Assembly: GCA_015179025.1 (NCBI GenBank)
Contig: WHUX01000131.1
Coordinates: 90,176 to 154,175, forward strand
DNA length: 64,000 bases
Reading direction: 5' to 3'
Source: Terfezia claveryi
Lineage: Eukaryota; Ascomycota; Pezizomycetes; Pezizales; Pezizaceae
A program made the position numbers and the translations under genes. Shown here one piece after another: positions 19,575 through 30,971 of this stretch. Numbering within the stretch: the stretch's first letter is position 1; the number at the start of each line of letters is the position of its first letter. The notes beneath the pieces are model-generated. The model had not been told where the DNA came from and ran no database searches. It saw only the letters and a list, made by a program, of their open reading frames with translations.

Positions 19575-22175
19575 TCAGCGAATTGTTTCTCCCCCATCCT
19601 TCTCAATACCTTCTAACCCCTCGAGTATATCACTTCCACCAAGTACTCCTCTCCAGCCTATAACCCCCTTCCGACAGTCACTCCACACCTCATGGAACCT
19701 GACAGTCTCGTCACTTGCTGCCACGACGATACATCCATCACTATGCCTTTGCAAGCCCTTCCTACGGTCTATGCCCGGAACAGCTGTGCCTCTGCCAGAC
19801 CTTGTACGCCGTCTTCTTAGGGAAGCAGCTTGTGCGGCGGATGAAGAGTTTCTTGTCCCTTCAGATGCTCGTCGTTCTCGTTGAGGCCCCGTTTCTGGTA
19901 TTCGGGGGGCAGCCCTTCCTCTGCTACGGCTGCGGCTATCTGTGTTTGTTCTGGCTGCCGTAGTCGTTGGTATGGCAGTGTCCATGAGGGTACTTGTATC
20001 AGCAGGTCTTCCTCTTGGAGGCTCCACGCCATTGATGACGCCAACATCGCCAGAGTTATTTGTAGATAAAGCTGCCCTATTCCTGATACTCAGTGTTCCC
20101 CGGGACAGCATCTGCCTTTCCAAACCTACCCAATCCTCATCTGATCCTTCCTCTGACATATATCCATCTACATCGTCATATGTTTCCTCGGTATTACTAT
20201 CTTCAATGGGCCCACCTGGGTACCCAACTGCATATAGTGCACGCATATCTTCACCCCACGGAATAGCCGCCACTTGCCTGCACTCTGGCCAACTGAACAC
20301 AGCAATACGAATAGGATGATCTGGATTCGCATAACCAAAAGTAGCTGCTATTTCTCTATGTGAATTGCTCCACAACAAGCTAGTGACTTGGGCAGAGACA
20401 TTGATGGTGGCGAGACATGCTCCAGAGTATGTGTGATAGAAGTGAATGCATCTGTCATTCGAGCCCCCTCCTATAGACACATGTTAGCGGTAATATCGTC
20501 TCGAAAGGAAGACTTCTTACCAGTAGCAAGTAGAGTGCGTTGCCAAGGGCAGAATGCCATAGCTTTCACTGCAGCTCCATGGGTCCATCTGTATTTCCCT
20601 CTTTCTCTTTTCAGTCTCGACTCTCTAGACTCATCAGGCAAAGATGGCGCGAATATATCTTCAACATTGAAAAGACAGGCAACATTGTCGTTACCACCAG
20701 TAGCAAACTGGCTGCCATCCCCACTCCATGCTAAGCCACAGATCTGTTGCGTGTGAGCAATGATCTTTTTTAAGAGCCTAACCTTGGCGCCCCCAGCTTC
20801 AGTTCTCCTGTCACTCGTATCAGGAGGAGTAGCGTCAGACCACAAGAGTGTGTAATAATAAATGACGCCCATTTCATCTCCAACAAGTAAATCTTCACAA
20901 TCGACCCATGAGTTTGACAGCCTCGGAAGCATCTCCTGATCGGTTGCGCTAACCGCTGTAAAAGAAGCATCCCAGCGTTTTTGAAGGGTAGGCCTCCAAC
21001 TAATACAAGCTACACCAGCTGTATGCATCCGCTCAATTCTGGGTTTTGCTTCACCTGGCTTCCAGAGACAGAGATTCCCATCAATCCTTCCAATGGCAAG
21101 GATATTTTTCTTGCTAGCTGTACTGGAGAATGCAAGAGAAGTAACATGGCTTGTCGACCATTGCTCAAAAGGCGTGGCCCCGGTGCTCTCTGTCCAGGTA
21201 TAAACATCCGAATGAAGCCCAACGGCAAGAGAGTGAGTCACTGCGGAGTAGGCAAGCAGAGAGCAGTAATAGTCATCTCGAAGGCCAGGAGCGTCGAGCA
21301 CCCGAAACGGGGTGGTGGGAATGGTACCATTCTTTATTAATGCTTGAGGACTCACTGCTTTCTTTTGTGGACTCATATTATCTTTCGAAATGTCAGTGAA
21401 AGAGTATACAGCCAATGCAGGGATACACACAATTTTCTCTTCCACGAGACCAAATATCTACGGTGGCAGCTGCAGCTTTCCCAACCGGCTCTCGTACGAA
21501 GCTCAAAACCTTTGCACACCGATCGACTCCAAGTGCCGCCGCCAGCCGCATCTCATGGCGCTCTCTCTCAACTTCAGGACTTTCTTGATCACCAAAGACA
21601 TTAATGTTTACCTCTGTACCCCTCGAGCTTCCAGCGCCCACATAAATAGCTCTTCCAGCAGCCGTAATCCTACTGACTTGAATTCTTGGAGACCTGTAAT
21701 TTGGGGGTGATGAAAGAGACGGGGGGGATGAAGAGCGGCCACGGCCGAAGACATCAATTCCAATTGATCTCCGAAGAAGTTTTTCCTCTGGAGAAAGTTG
21801 TGACAGAGGTGTTGACATGCGGAATGCATTGATTGAGTGACTACTTGGAATAAACCTGTCTGGCGATATCCTTGTCTTTAATCTAGATTTCGATAAATCT
21901 GGCGTCTTGTAGTATCCAGAGCCCCCCTGTAATGCGGGACATTGCGGTGTAATATGAATGTTGGCAAAAGTAGGTGGAATTGGATATATCATATTGGGGG
22001 CAGGGAGAAGCCGCTCTGACTGAAAATGAGAGAGTGGAGCAACACCAGGTGGAGGGTGAGCCGGAACATGCGGCAGACGCAACGTTTCTCGTGGAGAATT
22101 GTTCAACGATGGTCTTATAGACTCTGGCAGAGGAATGGGTATTGGATCAATTAAATCCGTCATGAGTGAGGGCAT
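19575..22175 (-). CDS. Meiotic APC/C activator, Ama1/Mfr1-like (Cdc20/Fizzy family)
   Basis: An 833-residue WD40 protein from exons 21431-22175, 20521-21381 and 19575-20470, with 49- and 50-bp introns. Residues 106-112 read DRFIPSS, the position of the C-box, though the usual final Arg is Ser. The propeller starts near PFRVLDAPGLRDDYYCSLLA and runs through GLAWSGDGSQFATGGNDNVA. The junction ATGGGSNDRCIHFYHTYSGA, followed by REIAATFGYANPDHPIRIAV, is typical of the Ama1 branch. The protein ends in Ile-Arg, the IR tail that docks on the APC/C. A low-complexity, arginine/serine-rich insertion of about 130 residues interrupts the last blades. In yeasts Ama1/Mfr1 drive cyclin destruction in meiosis and sporulation. 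Cdh1/Cdc20 paralogs are alternatives but fit less well. Confidence 0.88.
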
Positions 22176-23333
22176 AGTGAGTGTAAGCCTGCTTGGAGTC
22201 TATGAGTGTATTCAGGAGCCTATACTTAAAAAAATTAGTCAGCCAACTTATAATTTTACGTTCAATTATACAATAGAACCCACCGGACGAGCTCAATGGC
22301 CTTGATATTTCCGCCGACCCTAGCCCTGTGCTAGGCTAGTTGAAAGTAGAGAATGAACGAAAGGACGGTGAGGAGGAGAATGTTCAAGGCTGTTGGAAAG
22401 AAAAGAAGGTATATCACACAATGTCCCCCCACTTCATACCGTCTTTGGCCGTATGTCAAGGCCAGTTCAAGCTGAGCAGCCGTTGGATTCAGCCTGCTGG
22501 TGTAGAGTATTGGTGACAATGTGAAGATGGTTACACATGAACCAAGTCACCCTGGCTGTTATTTCAAATGACACCAGGAAGCAGTCGAGCTCCACTACGA
22601 GACAGGGGGAGAGAAAGGTGATGCTGCGGAGAGAGAGGAAAAGTGGTGATATAAAGATGTAAAGAGGTGATTCAGGAAGTATGGACCCAATGTCCAAAAG
22701 AGGACACATGTGTAGCGCATTTCCTAAACTGGAAATATTTGCACCTCGTCATGCCAAGATATCGGCCTCTGATGACTGCGTCATGACCAGGGCCTCTTCC
22801 ACTAACCATTGAGCACAGCACTTCTCCTATTGCCTTATGAACATCAAATTGGATGAATGATGGGGTATTGACTTTGATGTGTTATAATGACAACCGAAGT
22901 AGCTGGCTTTCCAGAACCCCGCCAGCGTTCATTCCTGACAGAATCTGCCGAAGCTTTGTATTCGTGAATAGGAGCATTGTGGCATTGAGACCTTGATGAC
23001 TTGATGAAGACACTTCCAAGTGCCAACCAGACAAGTAGGCTTTCAATGTGGCAGAGTGATAGTGCTTTTGTGGAAGCTGTGTTGTTGGTTTGTTTCGCTG
23101 AGATATTTGTTTGAGCTATCATATGTAATGTAGATACTTAGGTAACATAATCAATATCCGGGATTAGCAAAGCTCCCCCGCCAAGCCGAAGCATCCCCAT
23201 TACATAACCGCTCCCCTTGCGATGTGATTGGCCCAACCCACCAACCAGCAGCTATGCACGTGACGAACTCCCCATTCTCTCAGGCCGGCGTCCCACAAGC
23301 AGCACCAGCCATATATACCCCGACCCTCTCAGC
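22176..23333. other. Long divergent intergenic region AMA1 / VMA13
   Basis: About 1.16 kb between two start codons, much longer than the other divergent gaps here. I see no gene: a 92-codon minus frame at 22844-23122 has no family signal. Near the V-ATPase start there are CCAAT-type words (CCCAACCCACCAACCAGC, CCAATTGG inside the coding start). Confidence 0.4.
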
Positions 23334-24888
23334 ATGTCCCTCGAGCGCCAGCCATATGAAGAGCTCTGCTCAAATATCCGAGCCCGTCCAATTGGCTGGG
23401 ACGGCTATCACCGAGCGCAAATCATCACCGCCGACGAGGTCGAGAAGATCAAGGCCATAGACAAGGTGCCTTTAGAACGGCGCATAGAGATTGTCAAGAA
23501 ATATCCCGAGGCGTATGCAAAGCTGTTTTTGGGAGATGGGACAGAAGGCTCTGGCATCCTAGGGAGAACAGCAGGGAGTAGAGGTGGAGCAGATACTAGC
23601 ATCATTCAGTACATTCTGGTATTAATGGGTGATTTGCTTGAGAGTACGTTGGAGCTGTATCCTGATGTACAAAGGGGTGAGCCACTGATTCCCTGAGCTA
23701 TAGGTATACCTGAATTCGCAGACGCTCTCCTCTCCGTGCCCCACCTATACAGCAACCTCCTTCCACTCCTCTCTCACACAGACACCACTGTACCAGTTTT
23801 TACCTCCAAGGTCCTTACTACCTTACTATCCGTTTCTCTGAAGCATACCAATAGCCAAGGTGCACCTCTGGAAGACACCCAGACCGCCCTCCCGACATAC
23901 CTATCATACCTTGCGACACTCATGAAATCCAACGACACCTACCTGCAGGATGTCGCAGTTCAGAGCTACGTCAGCTTGCTCCGGAGTAGCTACGCAAGGA
24001 TCACGTTCTGGAATGCCGGTGAGGAGGGATTGCGGCCATTGATTAGCATTTTGGAAACAGCTGCTGGTGGGAATGGCAGTAACTACGGGAACATGACCAA
24101 CTTGGGGAACCTTATCCAAGGAGGCGTTAGTTTACAGCTCCTTTATCACATCCTACTCGTCATCTGGGAGCTCACGTTCGAAGAAGCCATTGCCGAGGAG
24201 ATCCACCCGTGAGTTCCCCTATTCTTCCCAAATTCTACTTCCATACCTCTAACAACTTCCTCCTAGTATATACGACCTAATACCTACCCTGACCCAAATT
24301 CTCCGCTCATCGCTCAAGGAAAAAATCGCCCGCATCACCACCTCTATCCTATACAACCTTGCCTCTAAAGCCCCCAGCATCAACCTCCCCCCTCTCCTCG
24401 TCGTCAACGCTCTTCCCCTCCTCCGCTCCACCCAAAGCCGCTTCACATCCGACCCAGACCTCGCCTCTGACCTCAAATATCTGATCGAGACCCTCGAGAA
24501 CTATCAAAGGAGCCAAACCACCTTTGACGAATACGCCGCCGAGGTTAGATCAGGTCATTTATCCTGGTCACCACCCCATACTAACACTGATTTCTGGAAG
24601 AAGAACGCAAGGAGAATTATTGAGGAGAATAATGGCGAGTTGATGAAGTGTCTTGGGAGAGCTTTGGGGTGTGGAGATGGGAATGCCCAGAGGGATAAGA
24701 CTGTGTTGGCGGTCGCAGCGCATGATGTGGGTGTGCTGGTTAGGGAGGTCCCAGAGAAGAGGAAGGCGTGGGAGAGTTTAAGCGTGAAAGCAAAATGTAT
24801 GCAGTTGATGGCAAATTCGGACGCGAGTGTAAGGTTTGAGGCGTTGAATGCAGTGAGGGCGTTTTTGGAGCATGCTTTTTCGACTTGA
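23334..24888 (+). CDS. V-type ATPase subunit H
   Basis: A 478-residue protein from exons 23334-23643, 23704-24208 and 24267-24888, with 60- and 58-bp introns. It opens MSLERQPYEELCSNIRARPI, then GWDGYHRAQIITADEVEKIK, the conserved start of subunit H, and ends in ARGKN-like armadillo repeats with SVKAKCMQLMANSDASVRFE. Yeast Vma13 is also 478 residues. The subunit sits at the V1-Vo interface and is needed for activity of the assembled proton pump and for silencing free V1. The start is chosen at 23334, the first Met giving the conserved opening; an upstream in-frame Met at 23217 would add residues without conservation. Confidence 0.93.
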
Positions 24889-25999
24889 TAAGTGTTGGTT
24901 GGGGAATAAAAAGGGTGCTTTTTTGTGGCTTTGCTTAAGTCAGTCCTTATGGTTATGTTGTGTGCATATTACGTATATATTCCATTGATTATTATAAATG
25001 CGTCTTATGATCGTGGAAGGCTCATGCATTAGTTTAGAATACCGCTCATCTGTTAGATATATTGATATTGAAGCTTCCACTTCCCTTTGATAAGAGACTA
25101 CTCCATAGATTTAAAGGTAAAGAGGAGAGAGGGGGGGGGGGAAGAGAAGCAGGGCCAATTAGACGTGCAGAATATAAGAGACGGCAAGAGCTTTGGTCAA
25201 TAATTTACGAGCTAGTCTGGATGTGCAGCGGACTTCCCGTGTGGAGCGGTAGATAATTCTTGGAATACCAACCTTAACGAACTATCGTATCCACACCGGC
25301 TTCATTTCCATTCCTGAACAAGGAAGGCTAAGGAAGGCCTTTTCTTCAATTAAGTTACTAGCCCTGTACATATATTCCCTTTCTGGGGAAACAACTTGTC
25401 TACCAAAGGGATAACTGACCTATTGGGTAACTTTCTTAAGAAGGTCCTTAGCTCGAGCAACCTGTACTTCATTAAGGAACGGACCCCTCTATTTTGAGCA
25501 AAGCTTACCTCCATTAGAGAGTATGCTCGTCCTATAATGAAGGTCAGAAAACTAGCTGGGTCAGAAAGTAAGTATGCTGAGGGAAGGGCAGCCATACAAC
25601 AACTACATGAATTAAATTAATTACTGTCTTGGGCTGTGCAGCTCTATTACCCTGAACCCTTGTGCCCTCCGAAACATCAGCAAAAGTAAATATCTGCGTC
25701 TGAAGCTATGACGCTCTTTTACCGATCTGACGCAAACTGTATCATACTTACCGATGTAACCCCCTTCTTGTACGCACTTAAAATCTCATTCTAATATTGC
25801 AGTTCACCTTCCGACATGAAATGGTCCCCTAGCATAAGCGCGACTGCGCTTGTTTTTCTATGGCACCTGCATTTTATGCATTTCCAAACACATATTTTAT
25901 GGGAATATTCTCACTTATATAATCTAAACTAACTAAATACAGAACATAAACAACTAGCTATACACCCCAAAATCACGCCCAAATCGGTGCCATATCACT
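24889..25999. other. Gene-free stretch
   Basis: Contains a G9-10 run at 25131-25141 and a minus-strand frame at 25350-25595 (SFLTFIIGRAYSLMEVSF) that I cannot assign. Otherwise no structure was seen. Confidence 0.35.
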
Positions 26000-26290
26000 G
26001 TGCAGACAAGCCTAGTAAGTAATTATCGAGCAAATCAGCCTCGATACCCAGGTGCAAACAAGCCTGATATTAGCATCCAAATCAGCCTAGCCATCTCGTC
26101 CATAAGCCTAGAATTCGCCGAGCAAATCAGCCTCGATATCCACGTGCAAATAAACCTCGAGATCCGCGTGTCCAATTCAGCCTGGATATCCGCCCAGAAT
26201 TCATCGTCCAAATCAGCCTGGATATCCACGTCCACATGAGCCCAGATACATATGAGTATCCAAATCAGCCTAGCCATCTCGTCGATATAA
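26000..26290. repeat. Degenerate tandem array with AAATCAGCCT core
   Basis: About ten imperfect units of roughly 25-30 bp built on CGTCCAAATCAGCCTGGATA and GTGCAAATnAACCTCGAnAT. The block CCAAATCAGCCTAGCCATCT occurs twice, at about 26069 and 26260. A related core (CAGCGTCCAAATGAGCC) reappears at 47140-47280, so the motif is dispersed. Confidence 0.6.
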
Positions 26291-28131
26291 GTGATGTTTT
26301 GACGTACTCTGCGTACTGTTGCGCCGATAGATTCCCAGATTTAAAACCAAAATCTGCAACTGCAATGGTGAAATTTGCTCTGGTTATTTCTGCTTCAGCT
26401 CAGCTCTCTGGTGAATTCTCAAGCAATTTCTCTAGGAGGTAGCCTCCCTGTTCTTTATAGAATATTTAGGGATTTTATGTTACCAGTTTGTTGAATTAAG
26501 GATCAATGCCTCAAGTTTTGTGAGCACCGTGTCTAAGACGTCTGACTTGGTGACTGGATCGCTCTGCTGGGGCCTATCAGTCTCCGCCCGCCCGCCGAAA
26601 AAAAGTCTCCGCCCGCTCCACTCCTTCGAATATGTCAGAATCACACAAAGAGTGACCCACACCGTCCTCTATGTCCAGATCAATATCAATATCCCGAGGC
26701 ACCATAGACTGTAACCGTGATTCCTGTAACGCTGATGCACGGTCAAACATTTGGATCCCATTCCGGACTAATTCCATTAAGTTTACGAGGTTATTGAGCA
26801 GAGGAATCAAGGGGGGAAGAGTGCGTATATTCAAAATAATAATGACAGAGTTATCTAGATATCGATATAGTCTTCATGCTATGGTCCTAGTACTCTGAAG
26901 AAAAACTTATTTTCCCCGAAATCCTGTCTCCTTATATGTAACCTTCTTTCCCTAATTGAGACCGGCTTCTTTGGGATCCCTGCTCTTTCCCTTGTTTCCT
27001 ACCTACTGCAGAATTCAAACCGACCTATTCCAGCTCATGATCTTTATTCCATGGGTCGAGAATATTTTCAACATCCATTGCCCTCATCAACGGCGGTGAG
27101 CCCCATTCGCTCCCGATGAGACCGCTTCTGCAAGTGCAATGTATGTCTGGCCAGTATTGCATTAAATGGAAGCTCTTGTGTATCAGCGCTATGAATTCCC
27201 GTCATATGCAGGATCGTCATACAAAATAATGTCATGTTCGGAATGCCTGTTCCGTAAATTCAAGCAATATTCGTGATATCTCAATGCTTCCTGAAGCACG
27301 TTCGCAGTGCTAAAGCTAACTCTTGGGGGAAAAGATGGTCATTGGTAGGCTATGGTGAGCTGAAGGCAAGCTCTATTGTATGCGGCTTAGATGGAAATAA
27401 GTGCAAGCCTCAAGGCAGCTTCATAGGCAGCAATAGCCTTCATATAAAAGCGTGAAGACTACATACAGTTAATTTTCAGAATAAAATCTAAAGCCGAGTT
27501 TAATGCCTTTGGATCATGTTGATTACGCCAGCGGTCACCCGACTCCTCAAAGTCCGTTCCAACGTAGGTTGTTCACATCATCGTCCGTAGCTGCTGTGCT
27601 CATCTGAATAGTTGGATTTGGAGGCTGGCCTGGACGTTGTGCATTTCTTCAGCGAGAAATTACCAAGTTTTCGGTATTGGTTTGACATGTCAATGAGATG
27701 AGAACGTATCACCACTACCACCTCTGTAGTAGCTGAGGAAGTTCCAGCAATCCTGTATTGTCAAACAATCTCTCTACACCCCAAGGGAAATATATCTACG
27801 AAATTGCGCCTCAAGGTCCTAGCAACTTGCATTAACACGTGTTTACTGTACTTCCTGGGCTCGAATTCTTGCGCCTTAGCTGATTAAGTATGCATATAAC
27901 CGCTAGGCACCCTTCGCAATCCCAATACACAATAGCCATGCTCACAAGTGCCATGTCCATATGGTAGGAAGCAGCCAGAGATTCATGGTTGTTGCATGTA
28001 TGCTACCTGGTGTTGCCTAATTTGGAAAGTCGTAATGACCGAATTACACTGATTAAGCCGTACCCGTGACTAGCGAGGCAAAAATATGTCTTGGCCCGGT
28101 CCGAATTTTTGATGACAGAGACCAAAAAAAT
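26291..28131. other. Gene-poor stretch with one dispersed repeat
   Basis: Holds the inverted partner (27400-27525) of the repeat at 13138. Opposite frames around 26480-26900 overlap each other and neither carries a known motif, although the minus one (LPPLIPLLNNLVNLMELVRN) has amphipathic helical character. No RNA gene was seen. Confidence 0.4.
27400..27525 (-). repeat. Dispersed repeat, inverted partner of 13138-13255
   Basis: Contains GCAAGCCTCAAGGCAGCTTC, TTCATATAAAAGCGTGAAGA and GCCTTTGGATCATGTT, the reverse complement of the left copy with a few changes and small gaps. The two copies lie 14.2 kb apart in inverted orientation around the MRS6-VMA13 gene block. Confidence 0.7.
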
Positions 28132-29268
28132 TTACTCCTCTTCCACTTCTGTATTCAAGGCATCATCCAGCACCGCCGCTATTCGTGCCCCTAACCTTCC
28201 CATCTCACCCCCCTCCTTTCTTACACCTTCAACTCCCAACCTTAGACTCCCCAGCGCATCCTTCCCCGGGCCTTCAACTAACCATCTTTTTCGTGCTTCC
28301 AGATCCTCTACTCCTGCATTCTCACCTTCACTGCTCTGTGTCATTGAGAAAATACTGAGATATGAGAATGCATTCGATTGACTGGGTTTGTTTGGGAGCA
28401 TATGAAGATGAGTTGTCCAATGCGGGAAGCCGGATTCACAAAGGCCATCATCAGGCCCATTATTGCCTAATGGACTCATTACATGATCATCGAGTAACCC
28501 CGCCTGTAGAAACTCGCGGAGGACGCCTAAATGCTGCATTCGAACTTTTCCCCTCGCTGCCGCTCCTCCACTCCCACTACCACTTATGCATCCATTATCT
28601 TGTGCTGCACCCCACCCGAGAACGCCTATCAACCCTCTTAGGCCTTTAGCCCACCCCCCATTACGAAGGGCCGAGTCTGAATTGATGCCTAGGAGCCATA
28701 TAAGGTACTTGGTGCTATCTCCTCTGATTTCTGGCGCCAAGTGTGTCATAGCTGAGGTAATGTAGAGCATGAGCTTCGGAACATCCATCTCCACATACCC
28801 CTTGGGTAATGTTTTCAGTAGGGCTAACAGTTGAGATCGAACGGTGTTGGAGGCGTCGAGGATCATGGGTGCCAGGGCTGGGATTAGCACAGATGCAGGA
28901 AGTGTGGATTGCCCATTATAGAGTAATTGTGTAGCTGAAGGAAAGGTAGGCGGCAAGTGTGTAGTGAGGTATGATAATGATTCACGACGAGTTGAGTCGG
29001 AGTGGTGTGTGAGAAGTGAAAGGTGATGGGTCAGCAGATGAGCCTGACTGGGAGCTGTTTGGTGCAGAGATTGGGTTGCAATCACAAGAGCCTTAGATTT
29101 GAAGGCAGTATCGGTGAAATTTGAGGGTTTAGCTTTGGCTTTTCCAACTTTCAGCTTTGGTTTCTAGTTTCTTGGTTAGCTTGGGCTGCTTGATGATGAG
29201 GTATGTGCAGGACACGCCTGGAAGTCTTTCTGTCTTTTCTCTCTTTTCTTTTTGCTGCTTGCGGTCAT
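28132..29268 (-). CDS. Pre-rRNA processing protein Ipi1
   Basis: A 360-residue protein from exons 29218-29268 and 28132-29163. It opens MTASSKKKREKRQKDFQ, then KPKLKVGKAKAKPSNFTDTA, FKSKAL, the signature N-terminus of Ipi1/TEX10. The body is helical repeats (LTHHSDSTRRESLSYLTTHL; SNTVRSQLLALLKTLPKGY). Ipi1 works with Rix1/Ipi2 and Ipi3 in late 60S subunit maturation in the nucleus. The 54-bp intron begins GC, not GT: CAG|GCGTGT, with a good GCTAAC branch site and CTAG acceptor; the frame closes only this way. Yeast Ipi1 has 334 residues. It is divergent from ARPC4 with 217 bp between starts. Confidence 0.9.
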
Positions 29269-29485
29269 GGTAGGGTCGCCGTGTCGTACTAATAAAAGCC
29301 GGGCTGTTGAGGTTGAGATGCGTGATCTGGAAAAGTTGTAAAAATTCAGGTGGAACGTTACTCAGAGCCTCCATGAGTCGCAGCTTGGCAGAACTAGACC
29401 ATACAGAGCTACTGTAAGTTGTGAATTCACATCCCCCACAGCTCTACCTCTATCCAGGTCCGCGCACCATACCCGTGTTTCTATC
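29269..29485. promoter_or_regulatory. Shared divergent promoter IPI1 / ARPC4
   Basis: 217 bp between the two start codons. No distinctive factor site was recognised. Confidence 0.55.
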
Positions 29486-30258
29486 ATGGTCAGTATCAAT
29501 GCGTGGAGCAGTCCTTCCGAGAGCTGCCCCTCTCATTGTTGCTAAGTTAACCTATTCTATCTAGTCTCAATCTCTTCGGCCGTACCTCAAATGCGTTCGG
29601 TCGTCCTTGACGGCAGCAATCTCGTTGAGCAACTTTGCATCCCAAACCGCCGAGCGACACAATGCCCCTGAAATTGAGGCTGGTCGAACTCCCGAAGTCA
29701 TCCTCAATCCGCTAGTCATTGCTAGGAATGAGAACGAGAAGGTCTTGATTGAGACCAGCATCAATTCCATTCGGGTCAGCATAAAGATAAAACAGGCGGA
29801 CGAGATTGAGCATATTCTAGTACACAAATTCATGAGATTCTTAACACAGCGAGCGGAGAATTTCTTTATTCTGAGGAGAAAGCCGGTTAAGGTATGAGTT
29901 TCGATTGCACAACAGTGAACACGGGGCCTGGCTAACCGGCGTGGTGGTTTTTTTTTGGGGGGGGGCTAAGGGTTATGATATCTCGTTTTTGATCACCAAT
30001 TTCCATACCGAAGCCATGTTGAAGCACAAGCTGGTTGATTTCATCATTCATTTCATGGAAGAGGTTGACAAGGAGATTTCGGAAATGAAGCTTTTCGTGA
30101 GTAGCCACCTACCAGTATAGATACAAATAGCTAACATCATATGCTACAGCTCAATGCTCGTGCTCGTTTTGTTGCCGAAGCTTTCTTGACCCCAGTAAGT
30201 TCATTTCATGTTGAGGCAGTACTGAGCTGGGGCTAATTAGCTATGGCAGTTTGATTGA
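29486..30258 (+). CDS. Arp2/3 complex subunit 4 (ARPC4, p20)
   Basis: A 169-residue protein from five exons: 29486-29488 (just ATG), 29565-29891, 29971-30096, 30150-30194 and 30250-30258. Spliced, it reads [37 protein letters not shown] and later [34 protein letters not shown], ending LTPFD. This is nearly the textbook ARPC4 sequence; the subunit forms the structural core of the Arp2/3 complex that nucleates branched actin. The first exon holds only the start codon and the last only Phe-Asp and stop. All introns are GT-AG. Intron 2 has a T9-G10 tract just before the acceptor. Confidence 0.95.
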
Positions 30259-30971
30259 TGGAAGTATACGAGATGTTTGTTGTTTATAAAGGTATAAATT
30301 TGTAGTTGGGAGCCGCAATAATAATATATATCCAAGGGGCGCTCGTTTGCATTTTTTTCCGTGTAGCATCCTCGCTTCTGTCTCAACGTGTCCGTTATCC
30401 CGCCGCCTGCATCTCTTGTTTCCTGACCTCTAATTCGCTGCCCATATCAACAAGTATCACCCATCAGCCATACTCCTAGCCTGGGCTCGAAGTTTATACC
30501 TGTCTGGTTGATAAAAGCCCCTCATAGGCTACGAGTCTGTTATAGGTGGTTGATAGTCCGGTTTGTGCTTAACTTCGAAAGCTTCTGAAACTGGTACTGA
30601 ACGATACTTCATGGTGGTGTCTCTATGGGGATCTAGGCTCCCAGCTGACCTCGAGCCAACATTACAGCCGATGTCTGGACTTCCTGTTTCTCTCGTCTCT
30701 CCTACTACAATGAATTCACTCATCCATCTCTCGCCCGCCTCATCAACAACTTCATGCACTCCAGCGTCTCTATCATCGCCATCTCATCCCTTGCTCATCG
30801 CGGTCACCTGCTGTATTTCATCCAGTATCATTGCTTGGTTTGACCTTTAGTACTTGCTGAACTGTGCCTTTAGTACTTGCTGAACTGTGCTACCTATCTC
30901 AGTGTAAACTTCTTGCTCCCCAGAGCAAGCACTAGAAGTCTCTATCACGCACTCGGCTTCCATTGCTCCAG
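30259..30971. other. Stretch upstream of the RING/RRM gene
   Basis: Contains a TGTCTGGTTGATAAAAGCCC copy of the dispersed short motif at 30501 and an exact 23-bp tandem repeat at 30845-30890. An open plus frame at 30563-30850 could be an untranslated or alternative leader; it has no family signal. Confidence 0.4.
30845..30890 (+). repeat. Exact 23-bp tandem duplication
   Basis: Two perfect copies of a 23-bp unit starting CTTTAGTACTTGCTGAACTG, back to back, about 80 bp upstream of the likely RING/RRM start codon. Confidence 0.85.
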
